Positions 48,040 to 59,298 of a DNA stretch of 64,000 nucleotides are shown piece after piece. Source of the DNA: Abelmoschus esculentus (Eukaryota; Streptophyta; Magnoliopsida; Malvales; Malvaceae); assembly GCA_035048815.1 (NCBI GenBank), contig JAUCBN010000012.1:11203001-11267000 (forward strand). Direction: 5' to 3'. The notes under the pieces are model-generated. The model saw only the letters and a list, made by a program, of their open reading frames with translations. It was not told the origin of the DNA and made no database searches. How positions within the stretch are numbered: the stretch's first letter is position 1; each line of letters opens with the position of its first letter. Position numbers and translations under genes: made by a program.

Positions 48040-48735
48040 ATGTCATTGGTGGAGTGCATGTAAATGCATCTCCCAAGGTGATCATCTATTGTTGGCTAGA
48101 ATAATTCTTTAAGCGTTAGCCATTGGCTTTATGTCCATCCCTTTTTGTCCTAATCTTCATTGCACCCTATTTGTTTGGACAGTGTGATTTTCTATTGATT
48201 TCCTCCATATCTGCCTTAATTTTCCTACCAAAAATTCTACCATAACAAATATCTAATTTTCTGCCGAGCATGCCACCCAGGCAGTGGCTGTTGAAATAGG
48301 ATATCTTTGTGCTTGCATCTATGGTGTGAAGGGCTTTTCATTCTTCTGTATCGTCATACCTTTTCAAATTATGGAAGGCATTGAGTTTGACTTGTTGGTC
48401 ATTGACCCTTATAGTCAACTATCCTTTTTCCACATCAATTAATGTTCATCCAGTCACAAGGAAAGGTCTCCCAAGGATGATCGACGCATTCTCTTCTGCT
48501 TCACAATCAAGGATAAGAAAATCAGTAGGAAAATAAATTTTTCTACTCTTATCAGTATGTCCTCGATTTTTTCTTCGGGTTGTACATATGATCGATCCGC
48601 AAGTTGGAGCATCACAGTAATTGGTTTTGCCCTTCTAATTCTAAGCTTTTGGAAGACAGATTTGGGCATTAGATTGATGCTTGCTCCAAGGTCTCATAGA
48701 GCCTTACCTTCATAGTAGTTACCAATTGCACAAGG
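48040..48735 (-). pseudogene. element C: protease joined to integrase tail
   Basis: Minus strand: DLGASINLMPKSVFQKL (protease; catalytic D at about 48,692) and PITVMLQLADRSYV, followed by IRVEKFIFLLIF. The next 300 bases hold only NDQQVKLNAFHNL, which is integrase C-terminal in style, and RLKNYSSQQ with GDAFTCTPP, the counterpart of RLKHYSEHQ and GDAPT at the end of B's integrase. RT, RNase H and the integrase core are therefore deleted. A stop precedes the protease DLG. Confidence 0.7.
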
Positions 48736-50234
48736 TATTGTAAAGCATCCAGGATCCTTCAATTTTGGTGGCATGCGGTTGTATAGTATTGTCATGCATC
48801 CTTCTGTAGCAGCCACTGTTTCAAACTCACTTAGTCTATTTCTCTTAGATACTATGTCTTTCAAGAACTTAGCATAATTAGGCATTTGTTCAATTACCTC
48901 TACAAAGGGTAAGTTAATGTGGACTTACTTTAAAATATCAAGAAATTTCTTGAATTGATGGTCCTGTTTTTGTTTTTTCAACCTTTGTGAGAAGGTGGTG
49001 GTGGTCTCATCTCTTCCAGGGTTTCTTTCGTTTGGAATTTAATACTTGGAACTACTTTGTATGTTGTTGTATAGGCAGGTTGTTCAGATGCTTTCGAGCT
49101 CTCTGCTGGGGCAGTGTTATCTGTTGAGACATTATCAGTTGATTCAGCATTCAAGTCCTCTTTTTCTAGTTCTGTTGGTGGGACTTTGTTTGTTGAGTTT
49201 TCTACCTTCTCTTTCAGCTATAGACACCTTCTAGTAGTGATTGCTTTGCATTTTTCATGCCCCATTACCTTAGCAACTTCAGTATTGCTAGGTAATCCTC
49301 CTTGTGGTTTAGTATTGATGTTCTGGGCAAACTGCCCACCTGAGTTTCTAGTGTCTTTATTGCTTCCTCTTGGTTCTGCAACCTCATCTCAGTCGTATTT
49401 ATAAATGCATATGTTCTTTTAATGAAGTTACTGTTCTCTGCCATGTATGATTCAGTTTTCAACATGAATACTTTCAGAGAATTTTCTAGAGAACTTACAG
49501 GCTGCTACTGATGCATCTACTGATGTGGCATGGGTTGTTGGACCTGCGGCGGCGGCAGATGTTGTATTTGTTGCTGGAATCCTGAGGGTTGAGTAGTTGG
49601 ATTCAAGGCATTGTTTGGATTGCTCTATGAAAAGTTTGGATGCCTCTTCCATGAGGTGTTGTATGTGTTGGACATCATGTTGTTTTTGTTATAGTTTCCA
49701 ACATACATGTTACTCTCTTAATTCTGCATACACTCAGAAGAATTGTGGTTACCTCCACATAAATTATAAAATGAGTCAATAGCCTTAACCTCATGGGTGT
49801 TTTGCTATAGCTACATATTTTGCACCATTTTAGTAAGAGAGGCCAATTATGATACTACTGAATTTTATGTTTCTAACTCATTCACTTTGGCTTGGCGTCT
49901 TACTTCTCCTCACCTAGATGTATGGAATTGAAAATCGTTCTATGCGAGTTTGTTCAGTAACTCAATAGCTTCCTCAAGTGCTTTGTCCAGGAGTGTTCCA
50001 TTTGCCTAGGCATCTAACATTATCCTTGTCGGGGCATTGGTGGCATTGTAAAACATTGTCACTTGTGTCCACAGTAGAAATCCATGTAATGGGCACTTGT
50101 GCAATAACTCTCTGTAGCGTTCTCGTGCCTCGTACATATGTTCGTCATCAGTCTATCGAAAAGAAGTAAATTCATTACGAATTCTATCTTATAAATTTGT
50201 AGGATTAAAACGCGTAATGAAATCTCAGCATAAT
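48736..50234 (-). pseudogene. element C gag, 3' part
   Basis: Same blocks as gag of B: NRTEMRLQNQEEAIK-like at about 49,400 (here TTEMRLQNQEEAIKTLETQVG), NYAKFLKDIVSKRNRLSEFE (48,880) and EGCMTILYNRMPPKLKDPG. It is cut at 50,234 by element B; the first part lies at 58,690-59,187. Frameshifts and stops throughout. Confidence 0.75.
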
Positions 50235-51405
50235 TGACGCGTGTGTTATAAGCGCAATTTGCGTGCAAGTGTACACGTCGTCAAGTAATAAAATGATAAG
50301 TATATCGTGTATCGTCTCCACAGGGATTGGTATACTTAATATGTCTTCCTTTGTTCTCTTGCTCCTGAAAATAAAGTAAAAATACAAATAAGTTGATTTG
50401 TTTTATCTAACTAAATAATTAAATAATAAAACATAAAATAAAAGGTTGAGAACGATTATAGAGAAAGTGAGTAGAATCCAGTTGTGTCAATTAGTGGATT
50501 CAATTGATCTTCTTCTTGTCCAATGCAATCACACAACACTGCTTCAAAAATACTGCAGATACCGCCTCGACAACATTGGTGTTCCTCTGCCGCAGCAATC
50601 TCTTGCTCTTGGGCAGAAGCATCAAAGTTCAGCAAAGTGTCCGTAAGTGACTCAGCTCATCTCTGAGTCAGAGTGATGTTGATGACCAGTCCATGAAGAT
50701 ACCTCTCGGCGTAAATCAACGATAACCACCAACCAATCCAATACTTTTTTTAGCTGTTGAAACTCTTAACCTATCTCTTGGGCTTCCAAAAGAGTCTAGT
50801 CCGAGTTAGTGTCTACAACATCGTAATTATCCCTTTCGTGAATCTACAATTCTTAAAGAGGAAGGGTTTCTCTAAAAATTGGCTCTCTTCAACAATTTTG
50901 TCGGCTAGGGTATTTATAGTCTTAACCTAGGGTAAACCTTTCCTAAATAGACTTCAACTTGGAGTAGGGAACAAGTCTTCTTCAAGGAATCTGATATTTC
51001 CAAGTTTGTCGCCTTCTAGAAGGGTTTTCCCGCTTGGTCTCTTACTTGGGCTATTAACGAGCTAGCCTGGTCCAATTGATGCGCTGTATCTTCCAGAATG
51101 TTCTCTATATTTTTTTCTTTTATTACGATTCCATTGTTGGTGTTGCCACACTGGATTCTGCCACGGTCTTGTCTTCTGCCTCGGCCGCAACATTACTTCT
51201 CTGCCGCTTCTGCTCTGGATATTCCTACATGTATAGAATATGTAAAAATATCTACATTCTCTATAAATAATGACTTTATAAGTGATGATAATGGAATATC
51301 CAATATTTGCATAAAGAGTTCATAATTCGGTTCAAGTGTATGTATATTAGATGTTTAAAGTACCATGAGAAGGGTAGTAAATAACTGTCTTTTAGGCACT
51401 CATCA
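50235..51405 (-). repeat. 3' LTR of element B, internally deleted
   Basis: 1,171 bases against 1,373 for the 5' LTR. The missing ~200 bases are at about 50,850, where ctacaattcttaaagaggaagg replaces the segment 57,928-58,142. The other parts align almost base for base. TATA-like ctataaata (minus) at 50,911-50,919. Confidence 0.85.
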
Positions 51406-52431
51406 AATACCCCCAAACTCGAACTATTGCTTGTCCTCTAGCAATGCCAAACATCAAATTACCGAACCTTACTCCCCTTTGGTCTTACTTTTCCATCTAT
51501 TCTCCTTACCATGGTCATGTCTATCTCACCGTTTTAGCCACTAGTTTACCCAAGGACTTTTACTAAGAAACAAGCTATAAGGCTAAGTGAGTATGTGCGT
51601 TTAATAGACAAGGCTGATTCAAGGCTTTCTTAGATAAACTCTAAGTTCAAGACAAGTAGAATCTTGGACTAAAGCTATCTCCTTAAAATAGCAAGTCTTG
51701 AGCCAATTTCAGGCACCTCAAGATATGCGTTTTCTATTTCCTTCTTTTTCTTATTTATTATTTTTCTTATTAACCACCTATTTAGCATACTAGAGCCAAT
51801 TTCAGGCACCTCTAGCACGAAGGAGAGCAAAACTAGATTCAGTGATAGGCACCTCTAGTTATTTTTCCAAAAGTTTTTAAGTCTTTATCACCTAAGTTTA
51901 TTTAAAGAACTCCTAAATCAAACAAGTCCAAAAAGTATTTATTTTCTTCCTAACCCTAAAGCAAGCTTCTAAGTTTTATTCCATGAGTATCCTATGGTTA
52001 TCCCTTCAAAACGAAACTTGGCCATGGTAAGGAGAAAAATTTCTATAGTCTTAAAGGAGTAAACTAAAGCAAAGCTGACGTAGGGCAGTGCAAGATTACA
52101 AACATAAATTCAAGAAAAGAGAATATTTAAAAAATTTAGAAAAAATTTACTCCCTTTTATGGTAATACCTCGGTAGTGGGTAGCCTCGGCAGTGCTTCTG
52201 CACCTATAATCTCCCCTAAACTCAAACTGAGCATTATCCTCAATGCTCAAAATATAAGACATGCAAAAGAAAAAATGAGAGATTTGGTGTTGGATCAGTC
52301 TTCGCAAATCTATTCGAAAATTTCTTCTGTGATTCTCTGTCCTGTCTAAAACACAACAAAAAGAAACAGCAAAAACGAAAATAAAACTAAAACTAATAAA
52401 TAAATGCTTAAACTTAAACCAGAGGAGGATG
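51406..52431 (-). other. 3' untranslated region of element B
   Basis: Starts with the polypurine tract (minus: gagtttgggggtatt, next to the LTR). No env-position ORF follows integrase; the 111-residue frame 52,445-52,110 has no domain. Contains cctcggtagtgg and cctcggcagtgc motifs near 52,165-52,195. Confidence 0.7.
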
Positions 52432-53670
52432 TCATGTAGGTGCATCGCCTAAATTGATGGTTGCCATCGTTTCCATTTCTTGATGTTCAGAGTAATGCTT
52501 CAACCGTTGGTCATTCACTTTGAATTCAACACTTTCTTTTTGTGACTTGATTTCGACTGCTCCATGGGGATAAACCATAACAACTTCGAAAGGACCTGAC
52601 CATCTGGATTTGAGTTTTCTAGGGAATAACTTGAGCCTGGAGTTAAAGAGAAGGACCTGCTGCCCCGGTAGAAACTTTCGCGGAAGCAGTTTACTGTCAT
52701 ACCAGCGTTTCATCTTCTCGTTATAGATCTTGGCATTATCATAAGCTTCTGTCCTGAATTCATCTAGTTCATTCAGGTGTAGTAGTCGTTTTTGTCCAGC
52801 TTTTTCCCATTCAATGTTTAGATTCTTCACTGCCCAGTAAGCTCTATGCTCAATTTCCACTGGTAAATGACAAGCTTTGTCAAATACTAATCTATAGGGT
52901 GATGCCCCCAAAGGCGTTTTATAAGCTGTTCTATCCGCCCATAAAGCATCATCAAGCCGATGAGACCAATTCTTTCTAGAAGTGTGTACTACCTTCTCAA
53001 GGATTTGTTTCAGTTCCCTATTTGTAAGTTCAGTCTGGCCATTTGTTTGTGGATGATATGTTATAGCCATTTTATGAGTGACACCTATTTTCTTCAATGT
53101 CGCGGCAATGAGTCTATTGTCAAAGTGTTTACCTTTGTTGCTAATGATGGCTCTCGGTACTCCAAATCTTGTGAATATGTTCTTCTTGAGGAATTTGTAT
53201 ACTGTCTTGGCGTCATTATGGGGTGTGGCGATTGCTTCAACCCATTTGGACACATAATCTACTGCTACTAAGATGTAGAGATTTCCTTGAGATGAAGGAA
53301 ATGGTCCCATAAAATCTATTCCCCATACATCGAATAATTCTACTTCCAATATTGGCTTTTGTGGTATTTCGTTACGTCTTGATATATTTCCCGTCCTTTG
53401 ACATCGATCACAAGCCTTGCAATAGAGGTGGGCATATTTGAAGAGTAACGGCCAATAAAATCCTGATTGAAGCACTTTTATTGTTGTTTTGTTTCCGCCG
53501 AAATATCCTCCACACGGTAGATCGTGACATTGTTGAAGAATTGCTTGTTGTTCCTCCTCTAGGACGCATCTTCGAATAACCTGATCTGCACATTGTCGAA
53601 ACAAGAGAGGTTCGTTCCAGAAATAATGCTTGGCATTATGCTGACACCTCTTTTTTTCGTTATAATTCAA
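52432..53670 (-). CDS. element B integrase (single open frame, damaged sites)
   Basis: A 412-codon open frame covering zinc-binding, catalytic and C-terminal parts. The zinc finger reads CHDLPCGGYFGG...CKACDRCQR; the usual second His is Tyr. Catalytic triad: first Asp in VWGIDFMGPF; second Asp replaced by Asn in AIISNKGKHF (53,137-53,139); Glu in NGQTELTNREL. C-terminal region RKFLPGQQVLLFNSRLKLFP and SRWSGPFEVV is intact, ending RLKHYSEHQ...GDAPT. It would join element DNA to the host chromosome if active; with the Asn and Tyr changes it is most likely not. Codes on the minus strand downstream of RNase H. Confidence 0.85.
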   Translation of the reverse strand: MNYNEKKRCQHNAKHYFWNEPLLFRQCADQVIRRCVLEEEQQAILQQCHDLPCGGYFGGNKTTIKVLQSGFYWPLLFKYAHLYCKACDRCQRTGNISRRNEIPQKPILEVELFDVWGIDFMGPFPSSQGNLYILVAVDYVSKWVEAIATPHNDAKTVYKFLKKNIFTRFGVPRAIISNKGKHFDNRLIAATLKKIGVTHKMAITYHPQTNGQTELTNRELKQILEKVVHTSRKNWSHRLDDALWADRTAYKTPLGASPYRLVFDKACHLPVEIEHRAYWAVKNLNIEWEKAGQKRLLHLNELDEFRTEAYDNAKIYNEKMKRWYDSKLLPRKFLPGQQVLLFNSRLKLFPRKLKSRWSGPFEVVMVYPHGAVEIKSQKESVEFKVNDQRLKHYSEHQEMETMATINLGDAPT

Positions 53671-54155
53671 GTTATACGAAAATATGTCACTAACTAAAAA
53701 GTTAACAAGATCTGCGTATCAGGGAGTTGTCGTTACTGCATGTATGTCTTCCTTGATAGATTCTAAAATATATGCAAACAGTGCCTCAGCCTCGTAATCA
53801 TGCACTGCCATGGGGTCTGCCTCGGCAGCAAGGACTTCTTTTGTTGCAACATGCAATATTTTTTCATCTCGAAAGGTGTCTTGTATGTCCTCCAGTTTAT
53901 CCCCTTCATTCTCGAGTCTGGATAAATGATCAGCTACTTGGTTTTCAGTACCTTTCCTATCTTTTATCTCCACATCGAACTCTTGTAACAAAAGGATCCA
54001 TCTTATCAATCTTAGTTTTGCATCCTATTTAGTGAAAAGGTACTTAAGTGTCGAGTGGTCTGTATGGATGGTGAATTTAGTGCCAACGAGATAAGAACGG
54101 AACTTATCGAAGGTAAACACTACTGCAAGTAAATCTTTCTCTGTTGTAGTGTAAT
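53671..54155 (-). pseudogene. element B RNase H and linker, frameshifted
   Basis: Broken match to the gypsy RNase H (ASRTL...TEKELLAVVF region near 54,100), then an open piece 54,009-53,719 with RWILLLQEFDVEIKDRKG and ENQVADHLSRL, the highly conserved end of the domain. A stop after AVTTTP and a gap precede the integrase frame. Confidence 0.75.
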
Positions 54156-55175
54156 TTATCTGAGCATCATTAAGTGTCTTGCTAGCGTAGTAAATAAGAT
54201 GAAAGATATTGTTTTCCTCTGTCCAAGTGCTGCCCCGACAGCATGATCACTTGCATCACACATTACCTCAAATGGCAGGGTCCAATCTGGTGGAACCACT
54301 ATTGGAGTTGTAACTAACTTTTCCTTTAGGGTCTCGAATGCTTTAGTACATTCGTCAGTAAATTCAAATTTTCTATCCTGCTCAAGTAAGTTACAGAGAG
54401 GTTTAGAAATTGTAGAAAAGTTTAAGATAAACATTCTATAGAAAGCTGCATGTCCCAAGAAGCTTCGAATTCCTTTCACAGAGATGGGTGGAGGTAGATT
54501 TTTTATCACATCAACCTTGGCTTTATCTACTTCAATTCCTTCGGATGATATTTTATAGCCCAATACTATGCCCTCGTTTACCATAAAGTGGCATTTTTCC
54601 CAGTTGAGGACTAAACTGGTTTTCTCACATCTTTGTAGTACTTTTTCCAAATTGCTGAGACAGTGATCAAAGTTTTCCCCAAAGACAGAAAAACCATTCA
54701 GGAATACTTCCATGAAATCTTCTACCATATCTGAAAAGATTGCTATCATGCATCTCTGGAAGGTGGTCGGGGCATTGTAAAGACCGAACGACATTCATCG
54801 GAAAGCGTATGTTCCATACGGGCAGGTGAATGTGGTTTTTGCTTGATCTTCTAGAGCAATAGAAATTTGGTTATATCCAAAATATCCATCGAGGAAACAA
54901 TAATAGGATTTCTCAGCCAGTCTGTCGAGCATCTCATTAATAAAGGATAGAGGAAAATGGTCTTTCTTTGTTGCTTTGTTCAACTTTCGGTAGTCCATAC
55001 AAACCCTCCACCCTATCACAGTTCTTGTTGGGATTAACTCATTGTTCTCATTGGTTATGACGGTCATGCCACCTTTTTTTGCACACATTATACTGGGCTT
55101 ACCCATTCACTGTCAGAGATAGGATAAATGATTCTGGCATCAAGCCACTTGATTATTTCCTTTATAACCATCTCC
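54156..55175 (-). pseudogene. element B reverse transcriptase
   Basis: Begins near 55,172 with EIIKWLDARIIYP, then TGW/IGWRVCMDYRKLNKATKKD, FLDGYFGYNQI, TFTCPYGTYAFR, a stop, MSFGLYNAPTTFQRCM, and the active-site region EVFLNGFSVFG (54,692-54,712), where the family has FMDDFSVFG: both catalytic Asp residues are gone. Then VLGYKISSEGIEVDKAKV and FLGHAAFYR. At the 5' side gag's CAIG is followed directly by RT, so the protease and the spacer have been deleted. Confidence 0.85.
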
Positions 55176-57152
55176 AATCGCACAAGGAATTGTGAAGCAT
55201 CTATAATCTTTTAGTTTGGGCGGCATGTGATTATGTAGCATGGCCATGCAACCTTCAGTGGCTGCCACCGTTTCAAATTCCCTTAGTCTTCATTGTTTGG
55301 AGACTATGTCCTTCAAAAACTTAGCATAGTTGGGTATTTGTTCAATAGCCTTAACTAGTGGCAAGTTGATATGGACTTGCTTCAAGATGTCTAGGAACTT
55401 TTGAAATTGGTGGTCTTGTTTCTGTTTCTTTAGCCTCTGTGGGAACGGAGGTGGTGGTCTGATATCCTCTAGGTTTCCTTGGATATTGAGTTTAATACCT
55501 GCGGTAAATTTATCTACAACTGCCTCGGCAGGTGGTTCTAATACTATTGGTTCTGTTGCCATGGTAGAGCTTCTGGCAGGGTCCTGCTCAGCCTCTGAGT
55601 CCTCATGATGTTGCTTTTTTGGTTGGACTCTATCGGTTGAGATCTCTTCTTTATCTTTCAATTGTAGGTTACTTCTGGTTGTGATTACCTTGCATTGCTC
55701 GTGGCCTAACACCTTAGCAACTTCAGTATTGCTAGGTAAACCCCCTGGTGTTCGAGTGTTTTGTCGCTGAACAAATTGACCAACTTGGATTTCTAGAGAT
55801 TTTATTGCGGCCTCCTGGTTCTGTAGTCTCATCTCAGTTCGGTTCATGAAGTCATCAGTACGCTTCATGAAGCGACTATTCTCTATTATGTAAGCATCAG
55901 TCTTTAACATGAAAGCCGTGAGAGAATCTGTCAATGCATTCAGAGACTATTGTTGTTGTACCTGCTGTTGTGACATGGGCTACTGAGTGTTCTGCTACGG
56001 TAGGTTTTGGCTTTGATGTTGGAATCCAGGGGCTTGATTAATTGGATTCAAGGCATTATTAGGATTACTCCATGAGAAGTTCGGATGTCTTTTCTAAGAT
56101 GATAATTGTTGGACATCATTGGATTGTTTTTGTTATAGTTTCCAACATATAGGTTGGTTTCATCATCTTGCATATAATCCGATGAGTTAACTGCCTTAAC
56201 CTCATGTACGTTTCTTTGGGCTTGCATATTCTGAACCATCTTAGTTAGAGAAGCCAATTGTGTTACCACCGAACTTGATGTATCTATTTCATAGGTTGTG
56301 GCATGACGTCTCATTCCTCCTCGCCTTGATGTGGGAAATTGGAAATCGTTCCTTGCGATTTTATTCAGAATTTTAATGGCCTCCGCGGGTGCTATCCAAA
56401 AGTGTCTCATTTGCGGAAGCATCTAGTATCATCCTTGTGGAGGCATTAGTGGCATTATAGAACATGGAGACTTGCGTCCACAAGGAAAAACCATGTAGTG
56501 GGCATTTGTTTAATAGTTCTCTGTAACGTTCTCATGTTTCATACATCGCTTCATCTTCATCTTGCCGGAATGATGTGATTTCACTACAAATGCGGTCATA
56601 GAGATTTGTCGGATTGAACCTTGTAATGAATTCTCGGCAGAGTTTCTCCCAAGATCCTATGGATCCTACTGGGATACCATTCAACCAAGTTTTCTCCCTA
56701 TCCTTCAGTGAATATGGGAACAATTTTAATCGTAGAATATCTTCATGGACTTCGTGAATCTTGAAAGAGTTGTATACTTCCATGAAAGATTTAAGATGTT
56801 GTCTTGCATCTTCAGTAGCAGACCCACTAAACTGTCCAATTATGTTCAACATGTTGAACATCACTGGTTTGAGCTCAAAGTGAGTTTCTTTGATTTCTGG
56901 GGTGACTACGCCAAGGTTGAGTCCGTTTAAATCTTCCAACGGATAGTCTCTAACAGTGGACTGCCTCGGCAATGGCTGCGGTATTAGCTGCTGTGGCATT
57001 GCTGGCGGCAGTACATTATGATCAACAGGTGGAATTTGTCCTCTAGGTGGATTATCCATGACTTGGAACAGATTGCGTCTCAGATGTTGTCTTGTTCGTT
57101 CAATCTCAGGATCCAACTCGTACAATGTTTCACTCGGATTTGCCCTGGTCAT
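55176..57152 (-). pseudogene. element B gag
   Basis: ATG at 57,152 (MTRANPSETLYELDPEIE). Retrotrans_gag-type core DARQHLKSFMEVYNSFKI, LRLKLFPYSLKDREKTWL and EKLCREFITRFNP lies at about 56,600-56,830. It is interrupted by a stop at 56,532 and a frameshift near 56,400, then continues 56,422-56,048 and 55,934-55,290 (TEMRLQNQEAAIKSLEIQVG; NYAKFLKDIVSKQ). No CCHC knuckle was seen. Structural capsid protein of the element. Confidence 0.8.
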
Positions 57153-57292
57153 AAACCAAATAAATAAAAGTTAATAAAAATAAAAATAAAATAAATAAAA
57201 TTAAAGTTGAATAAATAACTAATTAAAATTAGAGTTAGATAAAGAATAGTTAAAGAGTAAGAAAATTAAAGAAAACAAAATTTAGTTGTCAA

Positions 57293-57310
57293 TCCTTGGC
57301 AACGGCGCCA
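57293..57310 (-). other. primer binding site of element B (tRNA-Asp type)
   Basis: The plus strand reads tccttggcaacggcgcca, nearly the 3' end of plant tRNA-Asp. On the element strand this is tggcgccgttgccaagga, six bases after the 5' LTR. Athila-type elements use this primer. Confidence 0.8.
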
Positions 57311-57316
57311 AAAACT

Positions 57317-58689
57317 TGATGCGTGTGGTATAAGCGCAATTTGAGTGCAAGTTTACACGTTGTCAAGTAATAAAATGATAAGTATATCGTGTATCGTCTC
57401 CACAGGGATTGATATACTTAATATGTCTTGCTTTGTTCCCTTGCTCCTGAAAATAAAGTAAAAACACAAACAAGTTGATTTGTTTTATCTAATTAAATAA
57501 TTAAATACCAAAACATAAAATAAAAGGTTGAGAACGATTATAGAGAAAGTGGGTAGGATCCAATTGCATCAATTAGTGGATTCAATTGATCTTCTTCTTG
57601 TCCAATGCAATCATAAAATACTGCTTCGACAGTACTACACATACCGCCTCGGCAACATTGGTATTCCTCTGCCGCGGCAATCTCTTGCTCTTGGGCAGAA
57701 GCATCAAAGTTCAGCAAAGTGTCCGTAAGTGACTCAGCTCATCTCTGAGTCAGAGTGATGTTGATGACCAGACCTTGACGATACCTCTCGGCGTAAATCA
57801 ACGATAACCACCAACTAATCCAACACTTCTTTTAGTTGTTGAAACTCTTAACCTATCTCTTGGGCTTCCAAAAGAGTTTAGGCCAAGTTAGTGTCTACAA
57901 CACCGTACTTATCCCTTTCGTGAATCTACACCTCTCGATGTTAGATAAATAGATTACTTGTAAACTTCTCTCTCGGGCTTGAATACAAGAACAAAGAATG
58001 GAAATAGGATAAGCAAACTTTGATTTTATTATTGCATAAGAACAAAGATACAAGAATCTCAACCTCCTCTCACTAATATCGACAACCTTCACCTATCCCT
58101 GAGAAGTTTAGAATATATTATCGTTAAGTATAATTCTTAGGGAAGAAGGGTTTCGTCTAAAAATTGGCTCTCTTCAACAATGTGGCCGGCTAGGGTATTT
58201 ATATTCTTAACCTAGGTAAACCTTTCCTAAATAGACTTCAACTTGGAGTAGAGAACAAGTCTTCTTCAAGAAATCTGATATTTCCAAGTTTGTCGCCTTC
58301 TAGAAAGGTTTTCTCGCTTGGTCTCTTACTTGGGCTTTTAGCGCGCTAGCCTGGTCCAATTGATGCGCTGTATCTTCCAGAATATTCTCTATATTTTTAT
58401 CTTTTATTGCGCCTCCATTATTGGTGTTGCCACACTAGATTCTACCGCGGCCTTGTCTTCTACCTCAGCCGCAATACTGTTTCTCTGCCGCTTCTGCTCT
58501 GGATATTCCTGCATGTACAGAATATGTAAAAATATCTGTATTCTCTATAAATATTGACTTTATAAGTGATGATAACGGAATATCCAATATTTGTGCAAAG
58601 AGTTTATAATTCAGTTCAAGTGGGTGTATATTAGATGCTTAAAGTACCATGAGAAGGGTAGTAAATAACTGTCTTTTAGGCACTCATCA
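57317..58689 (-). repeat. 5' LTR of element B
   Basis: 1,373 bases, TGATGAGTGC...CACGCATCA on the element strand. A TATA-like gaatataaataccc lies at 58,195-58,208 (minus). Short frames inside (57,528-57,728; 58,360-58,557) have counterparts in the other LTR copies and are not genes. Confidence 0.85.
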
Positions 58690-59187
58690 ATAATTTACTC
58701 CAAGATCCTATTGATCTTGCTGGAATGCTATTTAGCCAGGTTTTTGCCCTATCCCTCAGTGAATAGGGGAACAACTTCAATCTTAAAACATCCTCATGGG
58801 CTCCTTGGATTTTGAAGGAATTGCAAATTTCCATGAATAACTTAAGATGTTGTCTGGCATCTTTTGTCATTGACCCACCAAACTGTCCAATAGTGTTTAG
58901 CATATTGAACACGACAAGTTTTAGCTCAAAGTGGGCCGCTTATATTTCTAGTGTAACAACTTCAGGATTTAGCCCATTTAAATCTTCCTCCTGAAGTCTC
59001 TGACAGTTAACTGTCGCAGCAGTGGTGGCGACGGAAGGCCTCCATTACCGGTAGGTAAGTTTTGTTCTGCTTACTTTCCTTGACGGCCTGTCATAGCTTC
59101 TTTGATTTGTCTCCTCAACCTTTGGTGTGTACGTTTGATTTCTGGATCTAACTCGTACAAAAGATGGGTAGGGTTGGCCCTGGTCAT
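58690..59187 (-). pseudogene. element C gag, 5' part
   Basis: ATG at 59,187 (MTRANPTHLLYELDPEIKR). Continues with VMFNMLNTIGQF-like sequence, DARQHLKLFMEICNSFKI and LRLKLFPYSLRDRAKTWL to 58,695, where B has inserted. The sequence resumes at 50,229. Confidence 0.75.
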
Positions 59188-59274
59188 ACACCAAAAATAA
59201 GCCAAAGTAAAATAAAAATAAAAATAAAATAACTAAAAAGAAAGAAAATAAAGAAAACAAAATTTAATTATCAA

Positions 59275-59292
59275 TCTCCGACAACGGTGCCA
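59275..59292 (-). other. primer binding site of element C
   Basis: The plus strand reads tctccgacaacggtgcca, a slightly decayed form of the tRNA-Asp 3' end, six bases from the LTR, the same spacing as in element B. Confidence 0.7.
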
Positions 59293-59298
59293 AAAACT

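Larger units (their letters stand above)
50235..58689 (-). mobile_element. Athila-like gypsy element B (inner), 8.5 kb
   Basis: Both LTRs, primer site, polypurine tract and perfect 5-base duplication ataat (50,230-50,234; 58,690-58,694) are visible, and the joined flanks restore gag of element C. Order on the minus strand: 5' LTR 58,689-57,317, primer site, gag, RT, RNase H, integrase, polypurine tract (about 51,418-51,407), 3' LTR 51,405-50,235. The protease is missing. Same family as C, but inserted later. Confidence 0.9.

Noticed and set aside
50446..50646. 66-residue frames repeated in LTRs (also 57,528, 44,019 and 59,517) as conserved small proteins
   Set aside because: They are the same LTR stretch in four related copies; similarity follows from LTR identity and the frames start and stop without coding-type substitution.
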